64,000 bases of DNA from Croceivirga sp. (GCA_028284285.1 JANQSA010000032.1:62001-126000); one strand, 5' to 3'; shown: positions 52,054 to 62,522, counted from the first letter of the stretch. Translations and numbers: made by a program. Notes: generated by a model not told the origin, from the letters alone.

Positions 52054-53943
52054 TCAATCACTTACAACTGATTTTTCTGTACCTAACCGTTCTATGGTTC
52101 CCGTTTTCAAATCGATGTTAAAATTATTAGAGGGTGCACCATTAAACGAGCGGTAAAAAATCCTTGACCAGGACCGTAGGTTTTCCTCCTCTGAATTTTG
52201 CCACTGCTCGCACAACAATTCATATTGTTTCAGTCGATGGGCACCTATTTCTGAAAAAGCAAGTTCATCCGCCTTGTATATCTTATAGAAATCAAGAATC
52301 ATATCCAAACCAGTCCATTCCTCAAAATCCGAAATACTGACATTGATTGCGTCAAGTCGGGTTAAAAACGTATTGGAATTTACGGTACTTTCATAGAGTA
52401 ATTCTCTTCCCGATTTTAATATGACGTTCTCCACAAATTGTTTGGGCCAATCATCTGGAATAAATCGAAAACGAATCAACTCATTCAAATGCCAATTGGT
52501 GAAATCTTTATAATTTTTTGAACTTAAGACATCCTTGTCCCAAATTAACGTATCCTGATTTTTTTTCAGGTGCTGGTGTTCCTGATAATACAATGAAAAC
52601 AGAGAATTAAATTGGGGAACGTCATTTAATACTACGGTCTCAACTTGATATTCATGTGTGGAATTTAAAGTCAATATTTTATAAGCTGATGGATAAGCGG
52701 CCAGTGAGGGTGTCTGTATGTTAAAGAGGGTGTTCCCTTTTGCAGAAGTATGCACTCCGGTATCATTTAAGTGCATATGCCCAGCAAAATGAATTTGTAG
52801 TCCCGCATCAGCAAAAATTTCCGACACTTCTTTGTTTGGAATCCTGTGGGATTGCAATTTATCGGACCCAAAAAGACTTTTTATGGCTTCAGAGGCCCCA
52901 TCGTTAAATTCTACTATGGGGTAATGACTAAAAGCAATCAAATTTTTATCCCTACGTTGGGCTTCTCTGGATACTTTTTTTACCCAATCAACCAAATGTT
53001 TCTTATGTACAACAACATCATTGTAGCCAACACTTGATCTATGAAAATGAGAAGCTGTGTTTGTCTCATTTGATATGTTTTCTTTTGGTATATATACATT
53101 GCCGTCAATAGCCAAAAGCCAGGTATCTCGAATAGGTTCTACCAAATAGCTTACATCTGGAATAGGATTGTTTGTATCTAAAATATGATAACTTCTTTTT
53201 GTCAATGACGCCTCATCGCTCGCTTTTCTGTGGGTATAATTGTCATACGAATATGTGGAATATGGAGTTTCCCAATAGAAAAACTCTTTTCTCGGGTAAA
53301 AACCAAAATCGGCCAGCTCGTCGGTAATCTCTTGATAGCCCCATTCTTTGATGTCTTCTGTGATTATTGGGGTCAAAGCATATGTATTTGAGGGTTCTAA
53401 CATGCTCGAATCACTGAAAACAGGCTGTTCCTTACCATCTTCTCCAAGAAAATTTGTTTTGCCTCCTTTCTGAGTAAATGGACTAACGGGATCATGATTT
53501 CCGGTAGTCAGTAAAAACTGAATCCCATGGTTTTTTGAATACGCTTTAAGTATTTTTTTAAGGGCCCTCACATTCATTGGTTGCCCATCATCCGTGAAAT
53601 CACCAGGAAGGACAACCAGCTTAATATCTCTTTTTGCTATATCTTCTAGTGCGGTGGTAAAGGCAAAATAATTTTCATTGAACAAGCGGGTCGAGCGTAC
53701 TTGCGCTCCCATGGTTCTAATGGTGTAGTATTTACCGGTTTCGGAATTTAACACACCTCTATAGTCCGTATCTGAGAATTCGGCACAGATATCCTGAAGG
53801 TGTATATCTGCCAAAAAAGCAATTTTCACTTGCTGTTTTTGTCCCTCTTTCGTGTTACAGGATGAGAACAGGACTAAAAGGGCAAGAAAAAAACTACCAA
53901 GAATATATTTACTTCCGAATTCGCTCATATACGCCTTTGCCAA
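52054..53943 (-). CDS. calcineurin-like metallophosphoesterase, predicted lipoprotein
   Basis: Lipobox LLVLFSSC; IAFLADIHL, VVLPGDFTDDG, LLTTGNHDP, HFAGHMHLND; overlaps the upstream PI-PLC-like gene. Confidence 0.88.
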   Translation of the reverse strand: MAKAYMSEFGSKYILGSFFLALLVLFSSCNTKEGQKQQVKIAFLADIHLQDICAEFSDTDYRGVLNSETGKYYTIRTMGAQVRSTRLFNENYFAFTTALEDIAKRDIKLVVLPGDFTDDGQPMNVRALKKILKAYSKNHGIQFLLTTGNHDPVSPFTQKGGKTNFLGEDGKEQPVFSDSSMLEPSNTYALTPIITEDIKEWGYQEITDELADFGFYPRKEFFYWETPYSTYSYDNYTHRKASDEASLTKRSYHILDTNNPIPDVSYLVEPIRDTWLLAIDGNVYIPKENISNETNTASHFHRSSVGYNDVVVHKKHLVDWVKKVSREAQRRDKNLIAFSHYPIVEFNDGASEAIKSLFGSDKLQSHRIPNKEVSEIFADAGLQIHFAGHMHLNDTGVHTSAKGNTLFNIQTPSLAAYPSAYKILTLNSTHEYQVETVVLNDVPQFNSLFSLYYQEHQHLKKNQDTLIWDKDVLSSKNYKDFTNWHLNELIRFRFIPDDWPKQFVENVILKSGRELLYESTVNSNTFLTRLDAINVSISDFEEWTGLDMILDFYKIYKADELAFSEIGAHRLKQYELLCEQWQNSEEENLRSWSRIFYRSFNGAPSNNFNIDLKTGTIERLGTEKSVVSD

Positions 53944-54976
53944 AATTTATCTGAAAGTTTGAAGAAAATAGAGTTGTTGGAATATAGTAATCGGTAGAAA
54001 TTATCTGAGCTCCAGATGCTTTTGCTTTTTCAAATCGGGTATAATCGTTACTTCGTGCCTCCATAGTTCCAGCATCTGCCCTTGTTCGAACCAGAAAGCC
54101 TTTTGCCACCAAGATCCTGATATAGTTGAAATTCTTTATGGGATCATTGATTATGCGAAAGGCGGACTCAGGATTTCCTTCAGGAATATTTACAAACAAC
54201 ACCCTATTTTTCAATGATGGATGTCCATCGATGTAGGCGTTTATCTTTTTTTCTTTTTCATCAAGAACAAAAATAAATCTGCCTCTAAGGTTTTCTAAAT
54301 TTGGCCATCCTTTTGTGGTTATGGCTTCTTCCAAACTATCATAATCACCCCGTACCATATCTGGGGTAATGAGTTTATCTTTAGATAGAACACTTATGAT
54401 TTCTAAATCCAAACTATCCAAGGCAGCTTTTGTAAACGGTAACGGGGCGGTAGTTTGAGGCACCTTACTATCTTTTGCATTAATCAGTATAAAGATGGGG
54501 GTGTGGTTCGGATTTTTATCGGACCATTCTTTAAGTTCGCGCAACCCTTTTTTAAATAGTAATTGATGGCTCCTGAAATCTATATCTTGAATATGAAACA
54601 TTTTGAGTCCGGGTGCTTTCAACTCAGAATTTGTATCAAAAGGCAAGGGAGTTTCCCCGGCTTGCTTTATGATAGCAATGCCTTTTGGCTTGGCATATCT
54701 GCCACCCATGGGATCATGAAAAATATCCAGTTCTAAATTGCGTAAACCTAAATCCAATTGGTCTGTTAATGATGGATGGTCGTACTGTAAGGACTTTGCC
54801 ATTGTTGAATCCAATTGAAAAAGGTAGTTCCATAATGGTTTTTCAATAGCAATTTTATAACTATTGTGACTGCCAATAACCTGAATGTCGTTCAAGGCGA
54901 TTTCTGATTGACCATATCCGCTTGAATGTAAGAGAACAATCAAAAAGAATAGATGGAGTTTTTCTTTGAAACACAT
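53909..54976 (-). CDS. phosphatidylinositol-specific phospholipase C1-like (Ca2+-dependent type) secreted protein
   Basis: Signal peptide; 'IQVIGSHNSYKIAIEKPL', 'LDLGLRNLELDIFHDPMGG', 'GRFIFVLDE', 'IISTDYY' consistent with the PLC-X-like fold. Confidence 0.85.
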   Translation of the reverse strand: MCFKEKLHLFFLIVLLHSSGYGQSEIALNDIQVIGSHNSYKIAIEKPLWNYLFQLDSTMAKSLQYDHPSLTDQLDLGLRNLELDIFHDPMGGRYAKPKGIAIIKQAGETPLPFDTNSELKAPGLKMFHIQDIDFRSHQLLFKKGLRELKEWSDKNPNHTPIFILINAKDSKVPQTTAPLPFTKAALDSLDLEIISVLSKDKLITPDMVRGDYDSLEEAITTKGWPNLENLRGRFIFVLDEKEKKINAYIDGHPSLKNRVLFVNIPEGNPESAFRIINDPIKNFNYIRILVAKGFLVRTRADAGTMEARSNDYTRFEKAKASGAQIISTDYYIPTTLFSSNFQINFGKGVYERIRK

Positions 54977-54989
54977 TACCTGCTAATTC

Positions 54990-56300
54990 TTATTTTGATT
55001 CTACGAATTCTACGTTGGTTAATTTAACCACAATAGGATTGGGCCAAATTTTATCATTATAAAGTCTTTGCGCTTTACTTATTGAAATTTCCAATAATTC
55101 TTCATGTTGAATAAACCTTGATGTGGGAATATTTTCAGGCCAATATTCAACAACAAGATCATTCTGTCCCAATACCGAAATTGTAGTATTTGATGTTGCT
55201 TTCAAGTTTTTTATTAGAAAATTTCGGCGTCTTCCCTTAAACCAATCCTTTTGCCTGGTCACAAATGCGTACACCGCATTCTCATCTTCGTTTTGGGTAA
55301 ACCATAAATATCCATCTTTGACAAGCGTGGGAAGTGGCCCTATATTTTTTACGGCCTCATCGTTAACAAACATCCAAAGGGCCAGTTCACGCAGAAGCTC
55401 TTCTTGTTCTATTGGGATTTCACCATTTGGTTTTGGACCAACATTCAACAGAAAATTTCCGCCTTTGGCGCGAACTTCAATAAGTTTTTCTATCAAGTCC
55501 GTGCCATCCTTATATTCTTCATTGGTAGGTTTATACTGCCATTGCGTGCCCATGGTCATACAAGTTTCCCACGGACCGGGCATTGGGCCATCGGGAATTT
55601 TTTGCTCAGGGGTTTCCATTTCACCCCGGGTGACGAGAATATTTGGGGCTATCGAATGTACATATTGAACTAATGGGCCACTTTCAAAAGCATCGAAAAA
55701 TAGTATATCTATAGGGCCATAATTGGTTATCAGCTCCTTTACCTGTGCTTTATCGTATTCTAAAAGCTCAATATTTTCGGTAATTTGACTCATCTTACCT
55801 TTACGCGAAATCGTAATTCCCTGTTTGTCTAAAAAGCTAAAATCCTCGGGGGAGAAATATACTCCAACCTTAAGTCCTTGTTTACGTAAAGCCTTGAAAA
55901 GTATGTCGGTAATATCATTCCCATAAGGCGTATTCATGATATTGAAGTCCGTTGTTTTGGTATCCCACATACAAAATCCATTGTGGTGTTTTGTGGTGAA
56001 AACGACATACTCCGCTCCTGCCAATTTAAAAAGGCGAGCCCATTCATCAGCATCAAATTTATTAGGGTAAAATGTTTTGGGGAGCTCATTTATATACTTA
56101 TGTACATATTCTTTTGATGCTCCAACCATGGAATGGCTTATAACGCTCCCCAATTGGGAGTCTATGCTCCAATGTATAAATAAGCCAAACCCCAAATCCA
56201 TAAAATCCTTTTCAAGGACCGGGTCGTTTTTAAGCTGGGCAAAAGCGCAAATGCTTATGATATTGAATAGGAAAAAATGCTTTATCGAATGGTTGCACAT
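54990..56300 (-). CDS. GH29 (alpha-L-fucosidase)-like glycoside hydrolase
   Basis: 'DLGFGLFIHWS', 'GAEYVVFTTKHHNGFCMWDTKTTDFN', nucleophile region 'GPIDILFFDAFESG', 'GGNFLLNVGPKPNGEI'. Confidence 0.82.
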   Translation of the reverse strand: MCNHSIKHFFLFNIISICAFAQLKNDPVLEKDFMDLGFGLFIHWSIDSQLGSVISHSMVGASKEYVHKYINELPKTFYPNKFDADEWARLFKLAGAEYVVFTTKHHNGFCMWDTKTTDFNIMNTPYGNDITDILFKALRKQGLKVGVYFSPEDFSFLDKQGITISRKGKMSQITENIELLEYDKAQVKELITNYGPIDILFFDAFESGPLVQYVHSIAPNILVTRGEMETPEQKIPDGPMPGPWETCMTMGTQWQYKPTNEEYKDGTDLIEKLIEVRAKGGNFLLNVGPKPNGEIPIEQEELLRELALWMFVNDEAVKNIGPLPTLVKDGYLWFTQNEDENAVYAFVTRQKDWFKGRRRNFLIKNLKATSNTTISVLGQNDLVVEYWPENIPTSRFIQHEELLEISISKAQRLYNDKIWPNPIVVKLTNVEFVESK

Positions 56301-56351
56301 CGCTATTTGGTTGTATTACATCTTATCCAATGAAATGAATAGGTAAAATAC

Positions 56352-58673
56352 TTATTCCATACTACTATTTCTAGACATTTGAATTGTGAGAATACCTCCG
56401 CTTGTGATGTCTTCATGCGAAATAGTAAATGATTTTAATGGCTTGTCATTGAACAAAATCCCATCAATGTAAACGTTATCTTTGCTATTGTTCAAAACGT
56501 TTATTTCTAATGTTTTACCGGAATAAAAGTCAGGATTCAGCTCAATGGTCATTTTGTCAAAAATTGGACTTCCAATCTGATACTCGGGGTTTTCTTCCGT
56601 ACCTCCGTTCATTTGAAACAGTCCAATTTTCATTAATACGGCCAAACTGGCCATTAGGCCTTGATCTTCATCACCGCTATAACCAGTTTTGGGGGATAGA
56701 CCACTGAATACCTTTTCTACAACCTTTCTGGACCAATATTGGGTCAAATCCGGCCTACCCAATTTATGGAATACAAATGCCGTCTGCATAGAGGGTTGGT
56801 TTCCATAATTTATTGGGATACGGCTGTAATCAGGATGCATCTCACGCTCGTGCGAACTGCCCGCTGTAAAATTGAGCTTTTCGGCTTCTTTAAACTGTCC
56901 GTTCAATCTCTCAATTGCTTTATCCTTACCTCCCATTAGCTGGGCAAGTCCGTCCAATTCATGGGGGACGAACCAAGTGGATTGCGATGCATTAGACTCA
57001 TTAAATCCATTTTCATAGCTAAAAGGGTCAAATTCGGTTTTCCACTTTCCGTCTATATCTTTTGGCCGCATCCAACCTGTATCTGAATCGTATACATTTC
57101 TATAATTTTTGGACCTTCTCTTAAAATAGGGATAGTCATCATCATAGTCTAATTTTTTTGCCAGTTGGGCGAGTGTATAATCTTGATACGCATATTCCAT
57201 GGTAAGGCTTGCCCCGTCTTGATGCAATCCAAATTTGCCTTCTGGGATGGGGTAAGGCACATACCCTTTGTCCAGATAATATCTAAGGCCACCTCCTAGG
57301 TTGGTATGATGCTCATATCCCGCCTTTTCCATGATACCGTTTGGCATATGGTTCTTCTTGAGCTTCTGATAAATGGTATCCAGACCTTCGGTTATAATGC
57401 CCTTCTGAATGGCGCTGACAATAAAAGGGGTAGTGGACGCTCCTGTCATTACATAGGTATAGTTACCACCTGATGGCCCTCTGGGTATAAGGCCCCCATC
57501 TTTTTCGTACTGTAAGAGCGATAGAACAAATTCCTTTTTTATTTCCGGATAGACCAGTCCCCAAAGTGTATTTATGGTCCATTGAGCACCCCAAAATGCA
57601 TCGGAATTGTAATGGTTGAATTGGGGTGTCCCGTCATTTTTTAACGGTAGTTGCCCAATTCTAAACTTTTCTCCGGTATTGTCCGGGTAGGCACCGTTTA
57701 CGTCACTAATAATTTTACGACCAAGCAACGTATGCCACAAGTCGGTATAAAATCGTTTTTGTGCCTTTTCGCTATTGCCTTCAACTTTGATTCTTCCTAA
57801 AAGCTCATTCCATTCAAGTTTGGATTCATTAACGGTTTTTTCAAAATCCCAATGGGGTAGTTCAGTCTCCAAATTAGTTGAGGCGTTTTTCACTGAAGTA
57901 TAGGAAATGGCGACCTTCATTAAAACGGAATCTTTTTCTCTGCCTAAGGACACCAGATAATTGCCACTTTTTTCATCTTTTTCCAAATTGGAGATAGCTG
58001 TGTTCAGTTCAACCTTAAAAAAAACACTTGTAGGTTTAGGTCTTCTTTTGGTGGGAGCGATGACAAAATTTCCTATCAGTTCAGCATCTCCTGTTTTTTC
58101 CAGTTCCCCGTTTATGATTTTACAAGGTCCTAAAATTCCGTTAAGATTAAAAAGAATAGCTCTTTCACTGGTTTTTGGAAATATGTATTGATGAAATCCC
58201 ACACGTTTGGTACTGGTGAGGGCAACATCAATATCATACCGTTGTAGTTTAAGGGAATGATAACCTGGCGTTATCTGTTCTTCCTCATGACTGAATTTTG
58301 AATAAAAATCCTGAAACATGGAGTCCCTATTCTTATGAGTTAGCGTTACGGGCATTACAGATAGTCCAGATAATTGCCACCCATGAATATGGCTAAAGCC
58401 TTTAATGGTATCTACTTCATAGCGGTAACCACTTCCCCAGGTACCTTGTAGTTGGGTATCAGGGCTTAAATTGACCATCCCAAAAGGACGACTAGCGGAC
58501 GAAAAAAGAAACCATCTTGAATTTTCGGTGTCCAGTTGAGGATATACCATATCTACAGGGTCGGGGAACCTCTCTTTTACTCTAGCCTCAGATTTTTGTG
58601 TAGGCTTGTTGCACGCAAGCCAAAACAAACAGGTGAGGATAGACGATATAGCTACTACTTTTTTTACAATCAT
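56352..58673 (-). CDS. GH92 family (alpha-mannosidase-like) lipoprotein
   Basis: Lipobox LTCLFWLAC; 'SRPFGMVNLSPDTQ', 'GFSHIHGWQLSGLSVMPV', 'NESNASQSTWFVPHELDGL', 'GYSGDEDQGLMASL'. Confidence 0.88.
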   Translation of the reverse strand: MIVKKVVAISSILTCLFWLACNKPTQKSEARVKERFPDPVDMVYPQLDTENSRWFLFSSASRPFGMVNLSPDTQLQGTWGSGYRYEVDTIKGFSHIHGWQLSGLSVMPVTLTHKNRDSMFQDFYSKFSHEEEQITPGYHSLKLQRYDIDVALTSTKRVGFHQYIFPKTSERAILFNLNGILGPCKIINGELEKTGDAELIGNFVIAPTKRRPKPTSVFFKVELNTAISNLEKDEKSGNYLVSLGREKDSVLMKVAISYTSVKNASTNLETELPHWDFEKTVNESKLEWNELLGRIKVEGNSEKAQKRFYTDLWHTLLGRKIISDVNGAYPDNTGEKFRIGQLPLKNDGTPQFNHYNSDAFWGAQWTINTLWGLVYPEIKKEFVLSLLQYEKDGGLIPRGPSGGNYTYVMTGASTTPFIVSAIQKGIITEGLDTIYQKLKKNHMPNGIMEKAGYEHHTNLGGGLRYYLDKGYVPYPIPEGKFGLHQDGASLTMEYAYQDYTLAQLAKKLDYDDDYPYFKRRSKNYRNVYDSDTGWMRPKDIDGKWKTEFDPFSYENGFNESNASQSTWFVPHELDGLAQLMGGKDKAIERLNGQFKEAEKLNFTAGSSHEREMHPDYSRIPINYGNQPSMQTAFVFHKLGRPDLTQYWSRKVVEKVFSGLSPKTGYSGDEDQGLMASLAVLMKIGLFQMNGGTEENPEYQIGSPIFDKMTIELNPDFYSGKTLEINVLNNSKDNVYIDGILFNDKPLKSFTISHEDITSGGILTIQMSRNSSME

Positions 58674-60730
58674 GATTGTATTCTACTCATCTTTCTTAGA
58701 TTTTCAGAAATTTGAAAGAGCATTTCAGGTGTAGGAAAACCGTTGTTGGGTCTACGTATTTTTGGGTCGTACCAACCTTTCCACTTATCATTTTCGCTAT
58801 TTTCCAAGCGGTTATCGTAGAGCGTTTGCAATTCTGCGCTCAATTTTTCCAACTGAGTGATGGCATTATCCAGAGCATTTTTATTACGATCAATCTCAAA
58901 CTGTCGCTTTAAAGATGCCATCTTGTGTAGGGTGGTTTCAAAATTGATGAGGTCCCGATACAATACAATAGGCAAATAGATATAGGAATAATAAAACTCG
59001 TCGTCATCTAAATCATCCTCCATTCCCTTCTTCGCCTCTAAAAACGCTTTTTCCAGATGTTTTTTTGTGGTTTGTACATGTTCAAAATCGTTTGCTACCC
59101 GTTCATATGTGTAAGGTACTTCGGCTTTACCTGGACGCTGAATTGGTGAATTGGATAAATAGGCAATGGCTTCTCGTATTTCCCACAAATGCTGTACATA
59201 GCCTATTTTTCCTACATTTTGCGCCTGATGCAGTGCCTTCATGGCTTTAACGGCATATACAGCCTTTTCTTTGTTAAAATAGCGTTGGGACCAAGTGGTA
59301 TAGAATTGCTCGGCATTGAAGTTTGTAGGGTCTTGACATATTTGACTGTAAGCTTCGATATTGAGTAAAAAAGGACGGAAAGTCTGCCCGTTCACCATAC
59401 AATAGGCATCAGCTCCATACTTATCAAACATCATCTTCATCTTTTCCTCAACTCTTCTGGGATAAGGATTATGTACAGTATGGTTTAACCAAAAACCTGC
59501 GTGCATGTAGGTTCCAAATTGGTATCCATCCGTAGTATCTGGGAGGTATTCAAAACCTCCAAAACCATCATCTGACCAGGCAATAATCCAATCTTTTGGT
59601 GGTCTAAAGCCTTGATTATACATATCCATTGCATCTGAATAGCAGATGAGAACTTTTGTTGCGTCTTTCTTGTAGGAGTCGACAATTTGGTCAAAGACCT
59701 GAAATACCTCATTGAACACTTCAATCTTGTCTTCACCACAAGAACTTTTATATTCCCAATCCCATACTTGGTTTCGTGGCCTCAAAATAAAGATGTCAGT
59801 TTTCGCCAGGGGTGTTTCCTCAAAATAATAGCGCCAGCTGTTAATCCAATCCTCTTTATGTTCTTTCCAACAGCTTGCCTTCTCCTCATCCATAGGTTTT
59901 AGCTGATAGCCTAAGGCGAAATCAACCTGAATTTTCATCCCCTTAGAATGAGCATAATTTATCATCTTATCTAAGTATTCCACGTCGAGTTGGTAATTCG
60001 GTACCAGTTTTTTATACTCCGGTCGTAGAAAGAATTCCGGTCTGCCTAACATGTCAAAAAACTGTATGGCGTTATAACGCAAACGTACCAGGGCATCAAT
60101 CATCTCGGTATAGCTTTCCCAATCGTATTCAAGCAGTTTTCCACGGTAATTGGCCAACTCGTCCACATCGTTTTCAAAATAGCAACGGATAGGGACTTTT
60201 GGTGGGGCAATGGATTTGTTTTCAAAGTCAAATACGTTGTTACCCATATTTTTTTGGGGCTCTTTACCTGTCCAATATGCTAATGGGTCTATGCGCAGCA
60301 CTTCTTTGGAATAATCGTAGATAGTTTGCTGTAAGCCTTCAATATCAGAGCCTGCCAGGAGAACAATATCCTTTGAGTCAAATGACTGTACTTTTGTACG
60401 TATGCCACCGTTTGGTCTAAGTTTACCTTGTAATTGATGTTCTCTTAGTATGGAATCTAAAAGCTGGTTGGATTCGGTCGTGCCCACGATAATCAATTCC
60501 CCACCTTTGGGAATCTTTTCATTATCGGTGATTACTTGAATCGGTTTATCCAAGACTTGGTTCAAGTCACCTATCAAATCATCAACAGTACTTTTTTCAA
60601 TGGAATTTAATGACTCGCCAGTAATGAGATAACACGGGGTCTCCTCTTTTCCCGTACAAGAGGCTAATGCAAACGATATCAAAAGTAAACTTGTGAGGGT
60701 ACGGATACCATCAAATATTCTTCTTCGCAT
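58670..60730 (-). CDS. glycoside hydrolase, alpha-glucuronidase (GH115/GH67)-like architecture, predicted lipoprotein
   Basis: Lipobox LISFALASC; 'ELIIVGTTESNQLLDSIL', 'DIVLLAGSDIEGLQQTIYDYSKEVLRIDPLAYW' resembling the GH115 N-domain, then a putative TIM-barrel; 4-bp overlap with GH92. Confidence 0.5.
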   Translation of the reverse strand: MRRRIFDGIRTLTSLLLISFALASCTGKEETPCYLITGESLNSIEKSTVDDLIGDLNQVLDKPIQVITDNEKIPKGGELIIVGTTESNQLLDSILREHQLQGKLRPNGGIRTKVQSFDSKDIVLLAGSDIEGLQQTIYDYSKEVLRIDPLAYWTGKEPQKNMGNNVFDFENKSIAPPKVPIRCYFENDVDELANYRGKLLEYDWESYTEMIDALVRLRYNAIQFFDMLGRPEFFLRPEYKKLVPNYQLDVEYLDKMINYAHSKGMKIQVDFALGYQLKPMDEEKASCWKEHKEDWINSWRYYFEETPLAKTDIFILRPRNQVWDWEYKSSCGEDKIEVFNEVFQVFDQIVDSYKKDATKVLICYSDAMDMYNQGFRPPKDWIIAWSDDGFGGFEYLPDTTDGYQFGTYMHAGFWLNHTVHNPYPRRVEEKMKMMFDKYGADAYCMVNGQTFRPFLLNIEAYSQICQDPTNFNAEQFYTTWSQRYFNKEKAVYAVKAMKALHQAQNVGKIGYVQHLWEIREAIAYLSNSPIQRPGKAEVPYTYERVANDFEHVQTTKKHLEKAFLEAKKGMEDDLDDDEFYYSYIYLPIVLYRDLINFETTLHKMASLKRQFEIDRNKNALDNAITQLEKLSAELQTLYDNRLENSENDKWKGWYDPKIRRPNNGFPTPEMLFQISENLRKMSRIQS

Positions 60731-60855
60731 ACGTAGATTGCTAGAAATGGTTTTCTTTTAAAATGAGGACGGTAATTAAAAAATGAGCAGGCGATATAAA
60801 CCTGCCCATTACTTGAAAATTAACCTAAACTAACTCAAACACTATTTTTAAACTG

Positions 60856-62481
60856 CTAATAACCAGGGTTTTGTACCAATCCAGGTGTTTCCGCCAATGG
60901 CCCAGGCGGGATTGCAAAAATCCTCTTATTGGGGTCTGCATCTGTTTTGTCCGTCCAAGAATCTTCCCATGTCCCAAAACGTATTTGATCGGTTCTTCTA
61001 TGATACTCCCAATAGAATTCAAAACCTCGTTCATCGTAAACATCGTCCAATGTTACCTCTCCCAAGGCAAAACCAGCACCGCCCCGAGCTATCCTAACAG
61101 CATTTATATCGGCTAGGGCGTCACCCGATCCTATTCTCAATTGAGCTTCTGATCGCATTAAATATAAATCAGCCAACCTGAACACCACGATATCTACACC
61201 TGTATCATCTCTATTGGCCCCTAAATCCTCGATGCTCCATTTAGAAACCCGAACGCCAACAGATTGGTTTTCAGCAATTAAACTTACCTCTCTTGTGTGA
61301 TTTGCCATGGTTTCGTCTCGTGTCCAAAGTTGAACGGGAATGATATCGACGGTACCATCATCGTTAATTATAGGTGTTCCATCATCGTTGTTAAGACCAT
61401 AGATTTGGCCTTGAAGGAACCCTCTGTTCATTTTATAATCATCCAGTGGTATGGTAACCAACTCATTAGGATAGTTTTCCTTATAAAATCTAGGGTCATT
61501 TTCTGCATCCCACTTATCCAAAAATTCGGGCAGTGTGCATCCTGCATCAGAGCCTGTTTCAAAGCCGCCATCAACGACATAAAGCAGCCCTCTGGATAAA
61601 CCGTTTGTAGTATTTCTTGATACACTTCTACCCCCAATTCTTATGGCTGTTTTTTCATTTTTTATCGACCAGATGATTTCAGGATGATTTTCATTATCAG
61701 GGTCGAACATACTGAAATAATCATTGGTTTCAAGAGAATGTGTTCCACCATTGATTACTTCAGTGGTTAAATCGATAACCCTTTGCATGTCTTCATTGGA
61801 GAATGTAAAACTTGAGGCATACCGATCTTCGTAAACTGCTTTATTCAAATAGATTCTTGCCATGAGCGATTTTGCCGCATCTTGTGTGAAGCGTACCGTA
61901 TTTTTGCCAGTAGGAAGGCTCGATATCACTGATTCCAAGTTCTCGATTATGGTACTTACAGCCTCAGAACCAGTAAGGATTTGTGGGTCTTCGTTAAAAT
62001 TGATTTCGGTAATACCGCGATAGGGTACTTGCCCATACGCATCTAAGGCCACCCACATGAAATGAGACAATAGCGCTACCGCCTCAGCATGCTCTTGCGA
62101 ACCTTCATCCAAAAAATCAACGGCTTGTGTTGCACTAGCCAGGCCTGCTGTAATATGACCGAATGTCTCTCTTGTATATCGATGATTCGGCAACCAGTCG
62201 TGTCTGTGCAATTCCTGAAAAGTGCCTCCATCAAACCAATCGCTTTGTCTTGTAGGCACCATACCCTCATCCGCTGAAAAGGTCTGTAGTGCAAAAAACC
62301 ATCGGTGTCCATAAACCCTTCTCATATTATTATATGCCGGGGCCAAAAGGTTCAATGGATCGGCATTGGTCAACAGATCCTCACCTCGGGCCTCGTCGAT
62401 AATTTCTTCTTCGATATCGCATGATTGAAAGCCGAGGAGGACAACCAATATGATGCTAAAAATTATAGATTGATTTTTCAT
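60856..62481 (-). CDS. SusD/RagB-like outer-membrane nutrient-binding lipoprotein
   Basis: Lipobox GFQSC; 'AKSLMARIYLNKAVY', 'FRLADLYLMRSEAQLRIG', C-terminal 'NPGY'. Confidence 0.95.
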   Translation of the reverse strand: MKNQSIIFSIILVVLLGFQSCDIEEEIIDEARGEDLLTNADPLNLLAPAYNNMRRVYGHRWFFALQTFSADEGMVPTRQSDWFDGGTFQELHRHDWLPNHRYTRETFGHITAGLASATQAVDFLDEGSQEHAEAVALLSHFMWVALDAYGQVPYRGITEINFNEDPQILTGSEAVSTIIENLESVISSLPTGKNTVRFTQDAAKSLMARIYLNKAVYEDRYASSFTFSNEDMQRVIDLTTEVINGGTHSLETNDYFSMFDPDNENHPEIIWSIKNEKTAIRIGGRSVSRNTTNGLSRGLLYVVDGGFETGSDAGCTLPEFLDKWDAENDPRFYKENYPNELVTIPLDDYKMNRGFLQGQIYGLNNDDGTPIINDDGTVDIIPVQLWTRDETMANHTREVSLIAENQSVGVRVSKWSIEDLGANRDDTGVDIVVFRLADLYLMRSEAQLRIGSGDALADINAVRIARGGAGFALGEVTLDDVYDERGFEFYWEYHRRTDQIRFGTWEDSWTDKTDADPNKRIFAIPPGPLAETPGLVQNPGY

Positions 62482-62522
62482 AACGTTTTGTATATTGAAT
62501 TACTCTACTATTTTATTTTAAA

